Assembly (NCBI RefSeq): GCF_963678845.1
Contig: NZ_OY787468.1
Span: 310,001-374,000, forward strand
DNA: 64,000 bases
Direction: 5' to 3'
DNA from: an uncultured Bacteroides sp.
GTDB taxonomy: Bacteria; Bacteroidota; Bacteroidia; Bacteroidales; Bacteroidaceae
Shown: in pieces, positions 7,699 to 15,694 of the stretch
How the letters are laid out: each line of letters starts with the position of its first letter
Numbering within the stretch: the first letter of the stretch is position 1
The notes under the pieces: generated by a model
What the model was told of the DNA's origin: nothing
Database searches by the model: none
The model's input: the letters and a program-made list of their open reading frames with translations, nothing else
Program-made: the position numbers and the translations under genes

Positions 7699-7820
7699 TA
7701 AATTATAAAACGTGTAGTCCTTATTTGTATTTGCCGTACATTAATAATAGAAGTATCCGGATTGTTTTACCTTAACTCCGCCCGCACTTTATTTAAACTA
7801 TCTAATTGAATATACATAAT

Positions 7821-8492
7821 ATGAACGATGATTTTCTACAAACCCTTCTGCTTACCGGAAAACTGGCTACAATAACCACCATTATACTACTTATCATTGG
7901 CTTGCCGCTGAGTTATTGGCTGGCATATAAGCATTTCCGGTTCAAACCTCTGATAGAGGCCCTAATCAGTATACCGTTTGTATTACCCCCCACTGTGCTG
8001 GGCTTTTATATGCTGGTTGCCTATAGTCCGCAAAATGCTTTTGGTCATTTTCTGGAACATACGCTTAACCTGCGTCTAGCTTTCAGCTTTGAGGGAATAT
8101 TAGTGGCAAGCGTTCTTTTTAGTCTGCCGTTTATGGTTCAGCCTTTACAGAATGGCTTTGAAAGTATTCCGCGAAGTTACAGGGAAGCATCCTACACGCT
8201 TGGGAAATCTTTCTTCACCACCTTCACAAGGGTTCTTATCCCCAACATAAAGCCTTCCATTATCACAGCTGTTGCCATGACCTTTGCCCACTGCATCGGG
8301 GAGTTTGGCGTGGTAATTATGGTGGGAGGAAACATGCCAGGCGAAACAAGAGTAGCATCCATTGCCATTTACGACGAAGTGCAATCCCTCAATTACGACA
8401 CGGCAAACAAATATTCATTCGTATTATTTATCATTTCAATGCTGATACTGACTGTAATATACAGTATAAACGGCAACAAGAAAACACTTTAA
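7821..8492 (+). CDS. modB: Molybdate ABC transporter permease ModB
   Basis: ModB forms the inner-membrane channel of the molybdate importer. The 223-residue protein has five or so hydrophobic segments and the permease EAA loop REASYTLGKSFFTTFTRVLIPNIKPS that contacts the ATPase. The motif PFVLPPTVLGFYMLV is typical of ModB/CysT-type permeases. A TTG at 7806 would add five residues; ATG at 7821 is preferred because the protein then begins as usual for the family. modC follows after 6 bases. Confidence 0.95.
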   Translation: MNDDFLQTLLLTGKLATITTIILLIIGLPLSYWLAYKHFRFKPLIEALISIPFVLPPTVLGFYMLVAYSPQNAFGHFLEHTLNLRLAFSFEGILVASVLFSLPFMVQPLQNGFESIPRSYREASYTLGKSFFTTFTRVLIPNIKPSIITAVAMTFAHCIGEFGVVIMVGGNMPGETRVASIAIYDEVQSLNYDTANKYSFVLFIISMLILTVIYSINGNKKTL

Positions 8493-8498
8493 AGAGCC

Positions 8499-9236
8499 AT
8501 GCTAAAGATTGATATAGAACGTCCGATGCTTACTTCAGAGGGAAAGAAAACATTGCAAGTCTGCTCGGAGATAGAAGATAGGGAATTACTTTGCCTCTTT
8601 GGGCATTCCGGTTCTGGAAAAACAACCTTATTACGGATACTTGCCGGGCTTACCACTCCCTCTAAAGGGCGTATAGTATACAATGATACCGTTTGGTTCG
8701 ACTCCGAAAAGAAAATAAACCTTTCTCCTCAACTCCGTAACGTGGGATATATGTTCCAGGACTACGCTCTTTTTCCCAATATGAGTGTGGAAAGTAACAT
8801 CTGTTTTGCACAAAAGAAAAAAGATACAGAAGCCATAGAAGAGCTATTGGAACTGTTCGATCTGCTTGCATTGAGAAAGCAAAAGCCTACACAACTATCC
8901 GGTGGGCAAAGGCAAAGAGTGGCATTGGCCAGAGCATTAGCGGCCAAGCCCAATCTTTTGCTGCTCGACGAGCCATTGTCTGCCCTTGATTTTGAAATGC
9001 GCACCGCCCTACAACACGAAATCCGCAAAGCACACCTGCTGCTAAACACAATTACTATACTTGTAAGTCACGATATAAACGAAGTCTGCGCCTTGGCTTC
9101 ATCGGTGATGACCATAAAGAACGGGAAGATATTGGCACAAGGGCACCCAAAAGAAATTTTTGGTGAGGGAACCTTTCAAAGTTACTCACAATTTCTTGGC
9201 GAGATTGCTGCACTCAGTGAGCTTTTTCTTGGATAA
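8499..9236 (+). CDS. modC: Molybdate ABC transporter ATPase ModC, short form without TOBE domain
   Basis: The 245-residue ATPase powers molybdate import. Walker A GHSGSGKT is at 35-42, the signature LSGGQ at 133-137, Walker B LLLLDE at 153-158, and the H-loop VSHD at about 188. Typical ModC is about 350 residues because of a C-terminal TOBE/Mop domain that mediates trans-inhibition by molybdate. Here the protein stops after the ATPase domain, and a free Mop protein is encoded 4 kb upstream. The assignment as molybdate rather than another oxyanion ATPase rests on modA and modB beside it. Confidence 0.93.
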   Translation: MLKIDIERPMLTSEGKKTLQVCSEIEDRELLCLFGHSGSGKTTLLRILAGLTTPSKGRIVYNDTVWFDSEKKINLSPQLRNVGYMFQDYALFPNMSVESNICFAQKKKDTEAIEELLELFDLLALRKQKPTQLSGGQRQRVALARALAAKPNLLLLDEPLSALDFEMRTALQHEIRKAHLLLNTITILVSHDINEVCALASSVMTIKNGKILAQGHPKEIFGEGTFQSYSQFLGEIAALSELFLG

Positions 9237-9240
9237 TAAT

Positions 9241-9274
9241 CCTACATTTTGGTATATTTACCTACATTTATGTA
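9241..9274 (+). promoter_or_regulatory. Paired dyads upstream of nifH (candidate NifA-type activator sites)
   Basis: CCTACATTTTGGTA (9241-9254) and CCTACATTTATGTA (9261-9274) are repeated in the same orientation exactly 20 bases apart, about two helical turns. The second copy equals the mop site over 14 bases. They lie 140-170 bases upstream of the sigma-54-like promoter, a usual place for enhancer sites. The identity of the binding protein is inferred. Confidence 0.65.
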
Positions 9275-9411
9275 ACAATAAGTGCCCCTCCCAGAACCTA
9301 GTTATGGTAACTCATCAATTATTATTATTTATTTTTACTGTATTTACATAGCTGTTATTCAATCAATTATAAGTAAGTACACTGACTCGTTTCAAAAACA
9401 ACATTTTACTT

Positions 9412-9427
9412 TGGCACGCTTTCTGTT
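9412..9427 (+). promoter_or_regulatory. Sigma-54-like promoter of nifH-I1-I2-D-K
   Basis: TGGCACGCTTTCTGTT has GG at 9413-9414 and GT at 9425-9426 with ten bases between, as at mop and nifE. It matches the -24 consensus TGGCACG fully but has GT where GC is normal at -12. The predicted start near 9438 leaves a leader of about 34 bases before nifH. Confidence 0.75.
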
Positions 9428-9471
9428 TATAATCTTATAGGTTTTAAATAATTAATAAAGGTAATAAGATT

Positions 9472-10296
9472 ATGAGAAAGATTGCAATTTATGGAAAAGG
9501 CGGAATTGGTAAAAGTACCACAACGCAAAATACTGTAGCCGGTTTGGCTGAGATGGGTAAAAAGGTAATGGTTGTAGGTTGTGATCCTAAAGCAGATTCC
9601 ACTCGTTTGCTGTTACACGGTCTTGCACAAAAAACAGTTCTCGATACTCTTCGTGACGAAGGCGAAGATATTGATCTGGATGATGTAATGAAACCAGGAT
9701 TTAATGCTACCAGCTGTGTAGAATCAGGCGGCCCGGAACCGGGAGTAGGTTGTGCAGGACGTGGTATCATTACTTCTATCAACTTACTTGAGCAGCTTGG
9801 TGCTTACGATGACGACAAACACCTTGATTATGTATTCTATGATGTACTTGGCGACGTAGTTTGTGGTGGTTTCGCCATGCCAATACGTGATGGCAAAGCA
9901 GAAGAGGTTTACATTGTTTGCTCAGGAGAAATGATGGCTATGTACGCAGCAAACAATATCTGCAAGTCTATTGCCAAATTCGGTAAAGTAGGAACTGTTC
10001 GTTTAGGAGGTATTATTTGCAACTCTCGTAAGGTAGACAATGAAGCAAACATGATTGAAGAGTTTGCCTCAAAACTTGGAACCCAAATGATTCACTTCGT
10101 TCCCCGCGACAACATGGTTCAACATGCCGAGATTAATCGTAAAACAGTTATTGACCACGCACCGGAACATGCTCAGGCCGACGAGTACCGTTCTTTAGCA
10201 AAGAAAATAAACGATAATAAAATGTTTGTTATCCCTACCCCACTTTCTATGCCTGAATTGGAAGAGTTATTGGTTGGCTTTGGTATTATGAACTAA
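9472..10296 (+). CDS. nifH: Nitrogenase iron protein NifH
   Basis: NifH is the ATP-dependent reductase that passes electrons to the MoFe protein. The 274-residue protein begins with MRKIAIYGKGGIGKSTT; the P-loop is residues 8-15. Cys94 (GVGCAGRGI) and Cys131 (VVCGGFAMP) are the ligands of the subunit-bridging 4Fe-4S cluster. Arg97 is the position ADP-ribosylated in organisms with DraT, but no draT/draG gene is seen here. It is the first gene of nifH-I1-I2-D-K behind a sigma-54-like promoter. Confidence 0.99.
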   Translation: MRKIAIYGKGGIGKSTTTQNTVAGLAEMGKKVMVVGCDPKADSTRLLLHGLAQKTVLDTLRDEGEDIDLDDVMKPGFNATSCVESGGPEPGVGCAGRGIITSINLLEQLGAYDDDKHLDYVFYDVLGDVVCGGFAMPIRDGKAEEVYIVCSGEMMAMYAANNICKSIAKFGKVGTVRLGGIICNSRKVDNEANMIEEFASKLGTQMIHFVPRDNMVQHAEINRKTVIDHAPEHAQADEYRSLAKKINDNKMFVIPTPLSMPELEELLVGFGIMN

Positions 10297-10317
10297 TAAA
10301 TAAAGGAGGATATTTAT

Positions 10318-10644
10318 ATGTATTTATTAAGAGCTATTGTTCGCCCAGAGAAGTCATCCGTAGTAATGAAAGCATTATTCGATGCAGGTTTCCCCGCAGT
10401 AACAAAACTATCAGTGTTCGGTCGCGGTAAACAGCGCGGTCTTAAAGTAGGAAATGTTACTTACGACGAATTGCCCAAAGACCTTTTAATGATTGTAATT
10501 CCTGAAAAAGATAAGGATTTTGTTATTGAAACAATCATGGAAGCTGCTCGTTCAGGAGAAAAAGGACAGTTTGGTGACGGAAAGATATTCGTCACTCCGG
10601 TAGAAGAAACCTACACCATCTCTAGTGGTAGAAAAGAAGTATAA
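10318..10644 (+). CDS. nifI1: PII-family nitrogenase regulator NifI1
   Basis: NifI1 is a PII-like protein that, with NifI2, binds the MoFe protein and blocks nitrogenase when fixed nitrogen is available; 2-oxoglutarate and ATP relieve the block in studied methanogens. The 108-residue protein shows the PII fold: MYLLRAIVRPEKSSVVMKAL at the start and FGDGKIFVTPVEETYTI at the end. The start follows an AGGAGG ribosome site. Its place between nifH and nifD is typical of group II/III nif operons from anaerobes and methanogens. Confidence 0.95.
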   Translation: MYLLRAIVRPEKSSVVMKALFDAGFPAVTKLSVFGRGKQRGLKVGNVTYDELPKDLLMIVIPEKDKDFVIETIMEAARSGEKGQFGDGKIFVTPVEETYTISSGRKEV

Positions 10645-10664
10645 ATCAAACGAGACAAGGAATT

Positions 10665-11030
10665 ATGAAACTAATATTAGCAATGATTCGTATTGCCAAG
10701 ATGAGTGACACAAAAATCGCTCTTTCGGAAGCAGGATTGCCGTCGTTCACCGCCATGCCTGTTCTGGGACGCGGTAAAGGACACGGCGATCTGGAGAAGG
10801 CGGCTTACGTAGATCCTGAACATCATGAACTGATCTCGGAGATGCCTCGTCTGAAATCCAAAAGAATGATTACGCTTGTGGTTACTGACGAGAAGAAAGA
10901 TCTGGCTGTAGAAACAATCATCAAGGCAAATCAAACAGGAAAAAGTGGTGATGGGAAAATTTTTGTAATTGATACTGTTGGTTCTGTTCGTGTACGTACA
11001 GGAGAATCAGGTGACGAAACATTAGATTAA
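10665..11030 (+). CDS. nifI2: PII-family nitrogenase regulator NifI2
   Basis: NifI2 is the second PII-like subunit of the NifI1-NifI2 complex that switches nitrogenase off after translation. The 121-residue protein starts MKLILAMIRIAKMSDTKIAL, has a longer T-loop region (DLEKAAYVDPEHHELISEMP) than NifI1, and ends with the PII motif GDGKIFVIDTVGSVRVRTGE. It lies 20 bases after nifI1 and 14 bases before nifD, whose AGGAGG ribosome site sits in the gap. Confidence 0.95.
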   Translation: MKLILAMIRIAKMSDTKIALSEAGLPSFTAMPVLGRGKGHGDLEKAAYVDPEHHELISEMPRLKSKRMITLVVTDEKKDLAVETIIKANQTGKSGDGKIFVIDTVGSVRVRTGESGDETLD

Positions 11031-11044
11031 AGGAGGTTACTGCT

Positions 11045-12676
11045 ATGATAAAAGATACAGAAAAGGATATTAACCTCGCTGAATTTAAAGAAGAGGTACT
11101 GGCGGCCTATCCTAAAAAGGTTGCAAAGAAAAGAGCAAAAGGAATTGTATATAATGATCCTGACGAGATTCCTCAGATTCAGGCCAATGTACGTACCATT
11201 CCCGGAATTATTACTCAAAGAGGATGTACCTATGCCGGATGTAAAGGTGTGGTTCTGGGCCCAACAAGAGATATTGTAAATATCACTCACGGACCAATCG
11301 GTTGTGGATTTTATTCATGGCTAACCCGTCGTAACCAGACTCGCCCTGACGAACAGGCTCCTGAGAACTTTATTCCTTATGCTTTCTCTACAGATATGCA
11401 GGATTCCAACATTGTATTTGGAGGGGAAGAAAAGCTAAAGCAGGCTATTCGTGAAGCATACGAACTATTTCACCCGAAAGCTATCGCCATTTTCTCTACT
11501 TGCCCGGTAGGATTGATTGGAGATGATGTGCACCGTGTGGCTCGTCATATGACTGAAGAGCTAGAAGGCAAAGTAAACATCTTCGGATTCTCATGCGAAG
11601 GATACCGTGGAGTATCACAGTCGGCCGGTCATCACATTGCAAACAATGGTTTATACAAAAACCTTATTGGCAATGACGATTCTGTAGATGGTAAATACAA
11701 ATTCAGAATAAACGTTTTAGGTGAATATAACATTGGCGGCGACGCTTTTGCCATTGAGACTTTAATGGATAAGTGTGGCATCGAGCTTGTAGCAACAATG
11801 TCCGGCAACTCCACAAAGAAACAATTTGAAACTGCGCATACTGCCGATTTAAGTCTGGTTATGTGCCACCGGTCAATAAACTATGTGGCTGAGATGCTTG
11901 AAACATCTTTCGGTATTCCCTGGATGAAGGCAAACTTTATTGGTGCGGAAGCCACAGCGAAAACACTCCGTAAGGTTGGAAAGTATTTTGGTGATCAGGA
12001 ATTAATTGACCGTATAGAGAAAGTGATTGCGGAAGAGATGATCTCCGTGAAAGAGGCTCAGGAAAAAGCATTGGAAAAGACCAACGGCAAACTAGCCATG
12101 CTCTTTGTTGGAGGTTCACGAGCTCATCATTATCAGGAACTATTCAATGAATTGGGAATGAAGACAATCTCTGCCGGATACGAATTTGGTCACAGAGACG
12201 ACTACGAAGGTCGAAGTGTTATTCCTTCTATCCAGATTGATGCAGATAGTCGTAATATTGAACAGATTACGGTTAAAGAAGATGCTACCCGCTTTAAACC
12301 ACGTAAAACCGAAGAGGAATTAAAAGCACTGGAAAAAGAAGGACTGGAATTCAACGGTTACGAAGGTATGATGGCAGAAATGAAGAAAGGAACTCTTGTT
12401 ATTGATGACTTAAGTCATTATGAGATGGAGAAACTTATCGAGATGTATCATCCGGATATCTTCTGTGCCGGTATAAAAGAAAAGTTCTGCGTGCAAAAAA
12501 TGGGTATACCATTGAAACAGTTGCATAACTACGATTACGGTGGTCCGTACGCAGCTTTTGAAGGAGCAATCAACTTCTACAAGGATATTGAGCAAATAGC
12601 TTGTTGCAGCATTTGGAAAGAAATGAAAGCTCCCTGGGAGAAAGAGGATATCGTCGAAGCAGAATATGTTTATTAA
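11045..12676 (+). CDS. nifD: Nitrogenase MoFe protein alpha chain NifD
   Basis: NifD carries the FeMo cofactor and the site of N2 reduction. The 543-residue protein has the P-cluster cysteines at about 61, 87 and 153. The FeMo-co ligands are Cys274 (VMCHRSINY) and His494 (KQLHNYDYGG), and His196 is in the GHHIAN motif. An extra stretch of about 50 residues near 385-440, compared with proteobacterial NifD, is shared with Clostridium-type proteins. There is no vnfG/anfG gene between D and K, so this is a molybdenum enzyme rather than the V or Fe-only type. Confidence 0.98.
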   Translation: MIKDTEKDINLAEFKEEVLAAYPKKVAKKRAKGIVYNDPDEIPQIQANVRTIPGIITQRGCTYAGCKGVVLGPTRDIVNITHGPIGCGFYSWLTRRNQTRPDEQAPENFIPYAFSTDMQDSNIVFGGEEKLKQAIREAYELFHPKAIAIFSTCPVGLIGDDVHRVARHMTEELEGKVNIFGFSCEGYRGVSQSAGHHIANNGLYKNLIGNDDSVDGKYKFRINVLGEYNIGGDAFAIETLMDKCGIELVATMSGNSTKKQFETAHTADLSLVMCHRSINYVAEMLETSFGIPWMKANFIGAEATAKTLRKVGKYFGDQELIDRIEKVIAEEMISVKEAQEKALEKTNGKLAMLFVGGSRAHHYQELFNELGMKTISAGYEFGHRDDYEGRSVIPSIQIDADSRNIEQITVKEDATRFKPRKTEEELKALEKEGLEFNGYEGMMAEMKKGTLVIDDLSHYEMEKLIEMYHPDIFCAGIKEKFCVQKMGIPLKQLHNYDYGGPYAAFEGAINFYKDIEQIACCSIWKEMKAPWEKEDIVEAEYVY

Positions 12677-12697
12677 CCTGCAAAAACAAAAAGAATT

Positions 12698-14077
12698 ATG
12701 TTATTAAAGCACACTACAGATAAAGAAATAGACAGAAAGGCCTTGACCATTAACCCCGCCAAAACCTGTCAACCTATTGGAGCAATGTTTGCAGCTTTAG
12801 GAATTCATGGATGCTTGCCCCACAGTCACGGCTCGCAAGGCTGCTGTTCCTATCACCGGAGTACATTAACCCGCCATTTTAAGGAGCCGGTTGTAGCTGC
12901 AACCAGTTCTTTCTCGGAAGGTTCTTCAGTATTCGGTGGATCTGCCAACTTACTTCAGGCAATAGAAACAATGTTTACCGTCTATAAACCGGAAGTAATT
13001 GCTGTTCACACTACTTGCTTATCTGAAACAATTGGTGATGACTTGAATCAGATTGTTTCCAAAGCCAATGAAGACGGACTTGTTCCCGAAGGTAAATTTG
13101 TAATCTATTGCAATACTCCATCGTATGTTGGAACACATATCACCGGATATTCTAATCAGGTTGCAGCAATGGTAAAGTTCTTCTCTACTGCTACACCTAA
13201 AAAGAAAAATGTGGTAAACTTAGTTGCCGGATGGATGGAACCATCGGATATGCGCGAAATCAAACGCCTTGCTAAGGTTATGGAGGCTAGAACAATTATG
13301 TTCCCCGATATGACTGGCGTGCTTGATACTCCACTCAACGGGAAATATGTAATGTATCCCAAGGGAGGAACAACAATTCCTGAACTGAGAGCCACCGGAG
13401 ACAGTAAGTTTACAATCGGCCTGGGACAATATTGTACGGAAGATGCCTGCATCAAACTGGAAAACAAATGTAAAGTTAAGTTCGAAGTAACAGATATTCC
13501 TATCGGACTGAAAGCAACTGACCGTTTTCTTATGTCGCTTAGCCGTCATGCTAATCTTCCTATTCCAGATAGCATCACTGAAGAACGCGGTCAGTTAATT
13601 GACATGATAGCCGACAATGCCAAGTATCTTTATGGTAAACGCGTAGCATTATGGGGAGATCCAGATACTTTGATTCCACTCACCGAATTCCTGGTAAGCC
13701 TGGATATGAAACCGGTTTATATTGTAAGTGGAACTCCGGGAAAACCATTCGATGAGCGTCTGACTGGAATATTGAAAGATATTCCTGAAGCGAAATTTAT
13801 GAGCGGTGAGCGTGCAGATATGTTCCGTCTTCACCAATGGATTAAACAAGAAGGGGTTGATTTGCTTATAGGTAACACTTATGGCAAGTACATTGCCAGA
13901 GATGAAGATATTCCATTCATCCGTTTTGGGTTCCCAATCGCTGACCGTGCAGGGCACAACTACTTCCCTAAAACAGGATATGTTGGTGCTACAAACTTAG
14001 TTATCCAGATTTTAAATGCCTTCATGGAACATCAGGATCGTACCTGCCCCGAAGAAAAGGTGGAATTCCAAATGTAA
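12698..14077 (+). CDS. nifK: Nitrogenase MoFe protein beta chain NifK
   Basis: NifK completes the alpha2beta2 MoFe protein and shares the P-cluster with NifD. The 459-residue protein has the three P-cluster cysteines at 24 (KTCQPIGAM), 49 (GSQGCCSY) and 107 (TTCLSETIGDD). It lacks the N-terminal extension of about 50 residues seen in Azotobacter NifK, as in Clostridium-type enzymes. It is the last gene of the nifH operon; a hairpin followed by a T-run lies 30 bases after the stop. Confidence 0.98.
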   Translation: MLLKHTTDKEIDRKALTINPAKTCQPIGAMFAALGIHGCLPHSHGSQGCCSYHRSTLTRHFKEPVVAATSSFSEGSSVFGGSANLLQAIETMFTVYKPEVIAVHTTCLSETIGDDLNQIVSKANEDGLVPEGKFVIYCNTPSYVGTHITGYSNQVAAMVKFFSTATPKKKNVVNLVAGWMEPSDMREIKRLAKVMEARTIMFPDMTGVLDTPLNGKYVMYPKGGTTIPELRATGDSKFTIGLGQYCTEDACIKLENKCKVKFEVTDIPIGLKATDRFLMSLSRHANLPIPDSITEERGQLIDMIADNAKYLYGKRVALWGDPDTLIPLTEFLVSLDMKPVYIVSGTPGKPFDERLTGILKDIPEAKFMSGERADMFRLHQWIKQEGVDLLIGNTYGKYIARDEDIPFIRFGFPIADRAGHNYFPKTGYVGATNLVIQILNAFMEHQDRTCPEEKVEFQM

Positions 14078-14106
14078 AATTAAGAAAGAGAGTTGTTTAT
14101 GAAAAT

Positions 14107-14160
14107 GCTTCTGCATCTTTGGGAATACTTTTTACTTCTCAAAATGCCGAAGCTTTTTTA
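14107..14160 (+). terminator. Terminator after nifK
   Basis: Arms starting GCTTCTGCAT (14107) and ending GCCGAAGC (14153) pair over about 16 positions with a few mismatches around an AT loop. TTTTTTA follows. It separates the nifH operon from the nifE operon. Confidence 0.7.
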
Positions 14161-14178
14161 TTGAAAAAGGGTTGTAAT

Positions 14179-14222
14179 CCTACATAAATGTAAGATTACT
14201 CTCTTCCCCCTACTTCTGGGTA
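14179..14222 (+). promoter_or_regulatory. Dyads upstream of nifE (candidate NifA-type activator sites)
   Basis: CCTACATAAATGTA (14179-14192) matches the mop and nifH sites apart from the central AT pair. A degenerate second copy, CCTACTTCTGGGTA, begins 30 bases later at 14209, about three helical turns, in the same orientation. They lie about 90-135 bases upstream of the -24 element. Confidence 0.6.
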
Positions 14223-14311
14223 ACCCCAATATCCCATTCTCGTTTTTTATTTAGTCCGTAAATACCTGAAGTTGAATGCATAGAGCAATTATATTGCTTG
14301 GTTTAGTTCTT

Positions 14312-14327
14312 TGGCATGGTTTTGGTA
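14312..14327 (+). promoter_or_regulatory. Sigma-54-like promoter of nifE-N-B-fdx-V
   Basis: TGGCATGGTTTTGGTA has GG at 14313-14314 and GT at 14325-14326 with ten bases between, the same pattern as the mop and nifH promoters. The predicted start near 14338 gives a leader of about 20 bases with an AAGGAG ribosome site at 14345-14350. Confidence 0.7.
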
Positions 14328-14358
14328 TAATTATAAATATAATGAAGGAGCAAACAAC

Positions 14359-15684
14359 ATGGATTACATTTTAAAAGAAAGAGAAAAGCAAGTTGCATTT
14401 GCTGGAATCAATGCAGCAACAATAGAATGCAATAAAGAAAGTTTGGCTGGCTCGGTCAGCCAAAGAGCTTGCGTTTTTTGCGGCTCAAGAGTAGTTCTCT
14501 ATCCTATAGCAGATGCTTTACATCTTATCCACGGTCCTATTGGATGCGCCGCATATACCTGGGACATACGAGGTTCTCTTTCATCAGGACCGGAACTGCA
14601 CAGACTTAGCTTTTCTACAGACTTACAAGAAAGAGACGTTATCTTCGGAGGAATTGATAAATTGAATGCAGCGATGGAAGAATTGATTGATCTCCATCAT
14701 CCAAAAGCTGCCTTTATTTATACTACTTGTATTGTAGGAGTTATTGGGGATGATGTGGAATCAGCCTGCAAACAGATGGCTATCCGTAAAGGCATTCCCG
14801 TTATCCCTGTTCAGGCACCAGGCTTTCAGGGATCTAAAAAAGACGGATACAAAGTAGCCTGTGAAGCACTCTTCCAGTTGGTAGGAACTATTAATAAGCC
14901 AACACCTAAGTACAGCATAAATATTCTCGGTGATTTTAATCTTGCCGGAGAGCTGTGGATTTTGCTTGAATACTATAAAAAGATGGGAGTTCATGTAAAT
15001 GCAACAATCACCGGCGATGGAAGAGTTGAAGATATCTGTAACGCCCACAATGCAGCGTTAAACGTTGTTCAGTGTTCCGGCTCCATGAATTATCTTGCCC
15101 AGATGATGAAAAAGGAGTATGGTATTCCAAGCATGAGGGTTTCCTATTTTGGCATTGAAGATATGAGTGATGCGCTTTACGATGTTGCTTCTTTTTTCAA
15201 AAGCGAAGAGATGATGGCTAAAGCCAAAGAGTTAGTCCGCGAAGAATTTACCCGACTAATGCCACAACTTAAGTGGTATAAAGAAAGATTGCAAGGAAAG
15301 AAGGCGGCAATCTATGTGGGCGGTGCTTTCAAGGCTATCTCATTAATAAAAGCTCTTCGGTTAATTGGGGTTCAGACTGTTATTGTAGGATCGCAAACAG
15401 GAACCACTGAAGATTATGAATTAATTAAAAAGCTATGTGATGAAGGTACAATCATTGTTGATGACTCCAATCCTGTTGAACTATCTCATTTCGTAAAAGA
15501 AAAACATGCTGATATCTTTATCGGAGGGGTAAAGGAACGCCCCATCGCACATAAGATAGGCCTCGGATTCTGTGATCATAATCACGAAAGGAAAGAAGCA
15601 CTGGCCGGATATGAAGGAATGATGAATTTTGCACGTGAGATTTATGCTACAGCAATGAGTCCTGTATGGCAATTTACTAAATAA
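14359..15684 (+). CDS. nifE: FeMo-cofactor scaffold protein NifE
   Basis: NifE and NifN form the scaffold on which the NifB product is matured to FeMo-co. The 441-residue protein is a NifD paralogue: cysteines occur at the P-cluster-like positions (ACVFCGSR, GPIGCAAYTW, TTCIVGVIGDD), and QCSGSMNYLAQMM stands where NifD has the cofactor cysteine. I chose ATG 14359, behind AAGGAG. The same frame opens at a TTG at 14311, but that lies inside the -24 promoter element and upstream of the predicted transcript start. nifN follows after 10 bases. Confidence 0.96.
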   Translation: MDYILKEREKQVAFAGINAATIECNKESLAGSVSQRACVFCGSRVVLYPIADALHLIHGPIGCAAYTWDIRGSLSSGPELHRLSFSTDLQERDVIFGGIDKLNAAMEELIDLHHPKAAFIYTTCIVGVIGDDVESACKQMAIRKGIPVIPVQAPGFQGSKKDGYKVACEALFQLVGTINKPTPKYSINILGDFNLAGELWILLEYYKKMGVHVNATITGDGRVEDICNAHNAALNVVQCSGSMNYLAQMMKKEYGIPSMRVSYFGIEDMSDALYDVASFFKSEEMMAKAKELVREEFTRLMPQLKWYKERLQGKKAAIYVGGAFKAISLIKALRLIGVQTVIVGSQTGTTEDYELIKKLCDEGTIIVDDSNPVELSHFVKEKHADIFIGGVKERPIAHKIGLGFCDHNHERKEALAGYEGMMNFAREIYATAMSPVWQFTK

Positions 15685-15694
15685 ACAATAAAAT

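Noticed and set aside
9160..9351. 63-codon plus-strand open frame spanning the modC end and nifH upstream region
   Set aside because: It overlaps modC, has no ribosome site, and covers the paired dyads upstream of nifH.
11045..14077. Vanadium or iron-only nitrogenase
   Set aside because: No G-subunit gene lies between the D and K genes, and nifE, nifN, nifB, nifV and molybdate genes accompany it, so a molybdenum enzyme is the straightforward reading.
14311..14358. TTG start that would extend NifE by 16 residues
   Set aside because: It lies inside the -24 element and upstream of the expected transcript start; ATG 14359 has an AAGGAG ribosome site.
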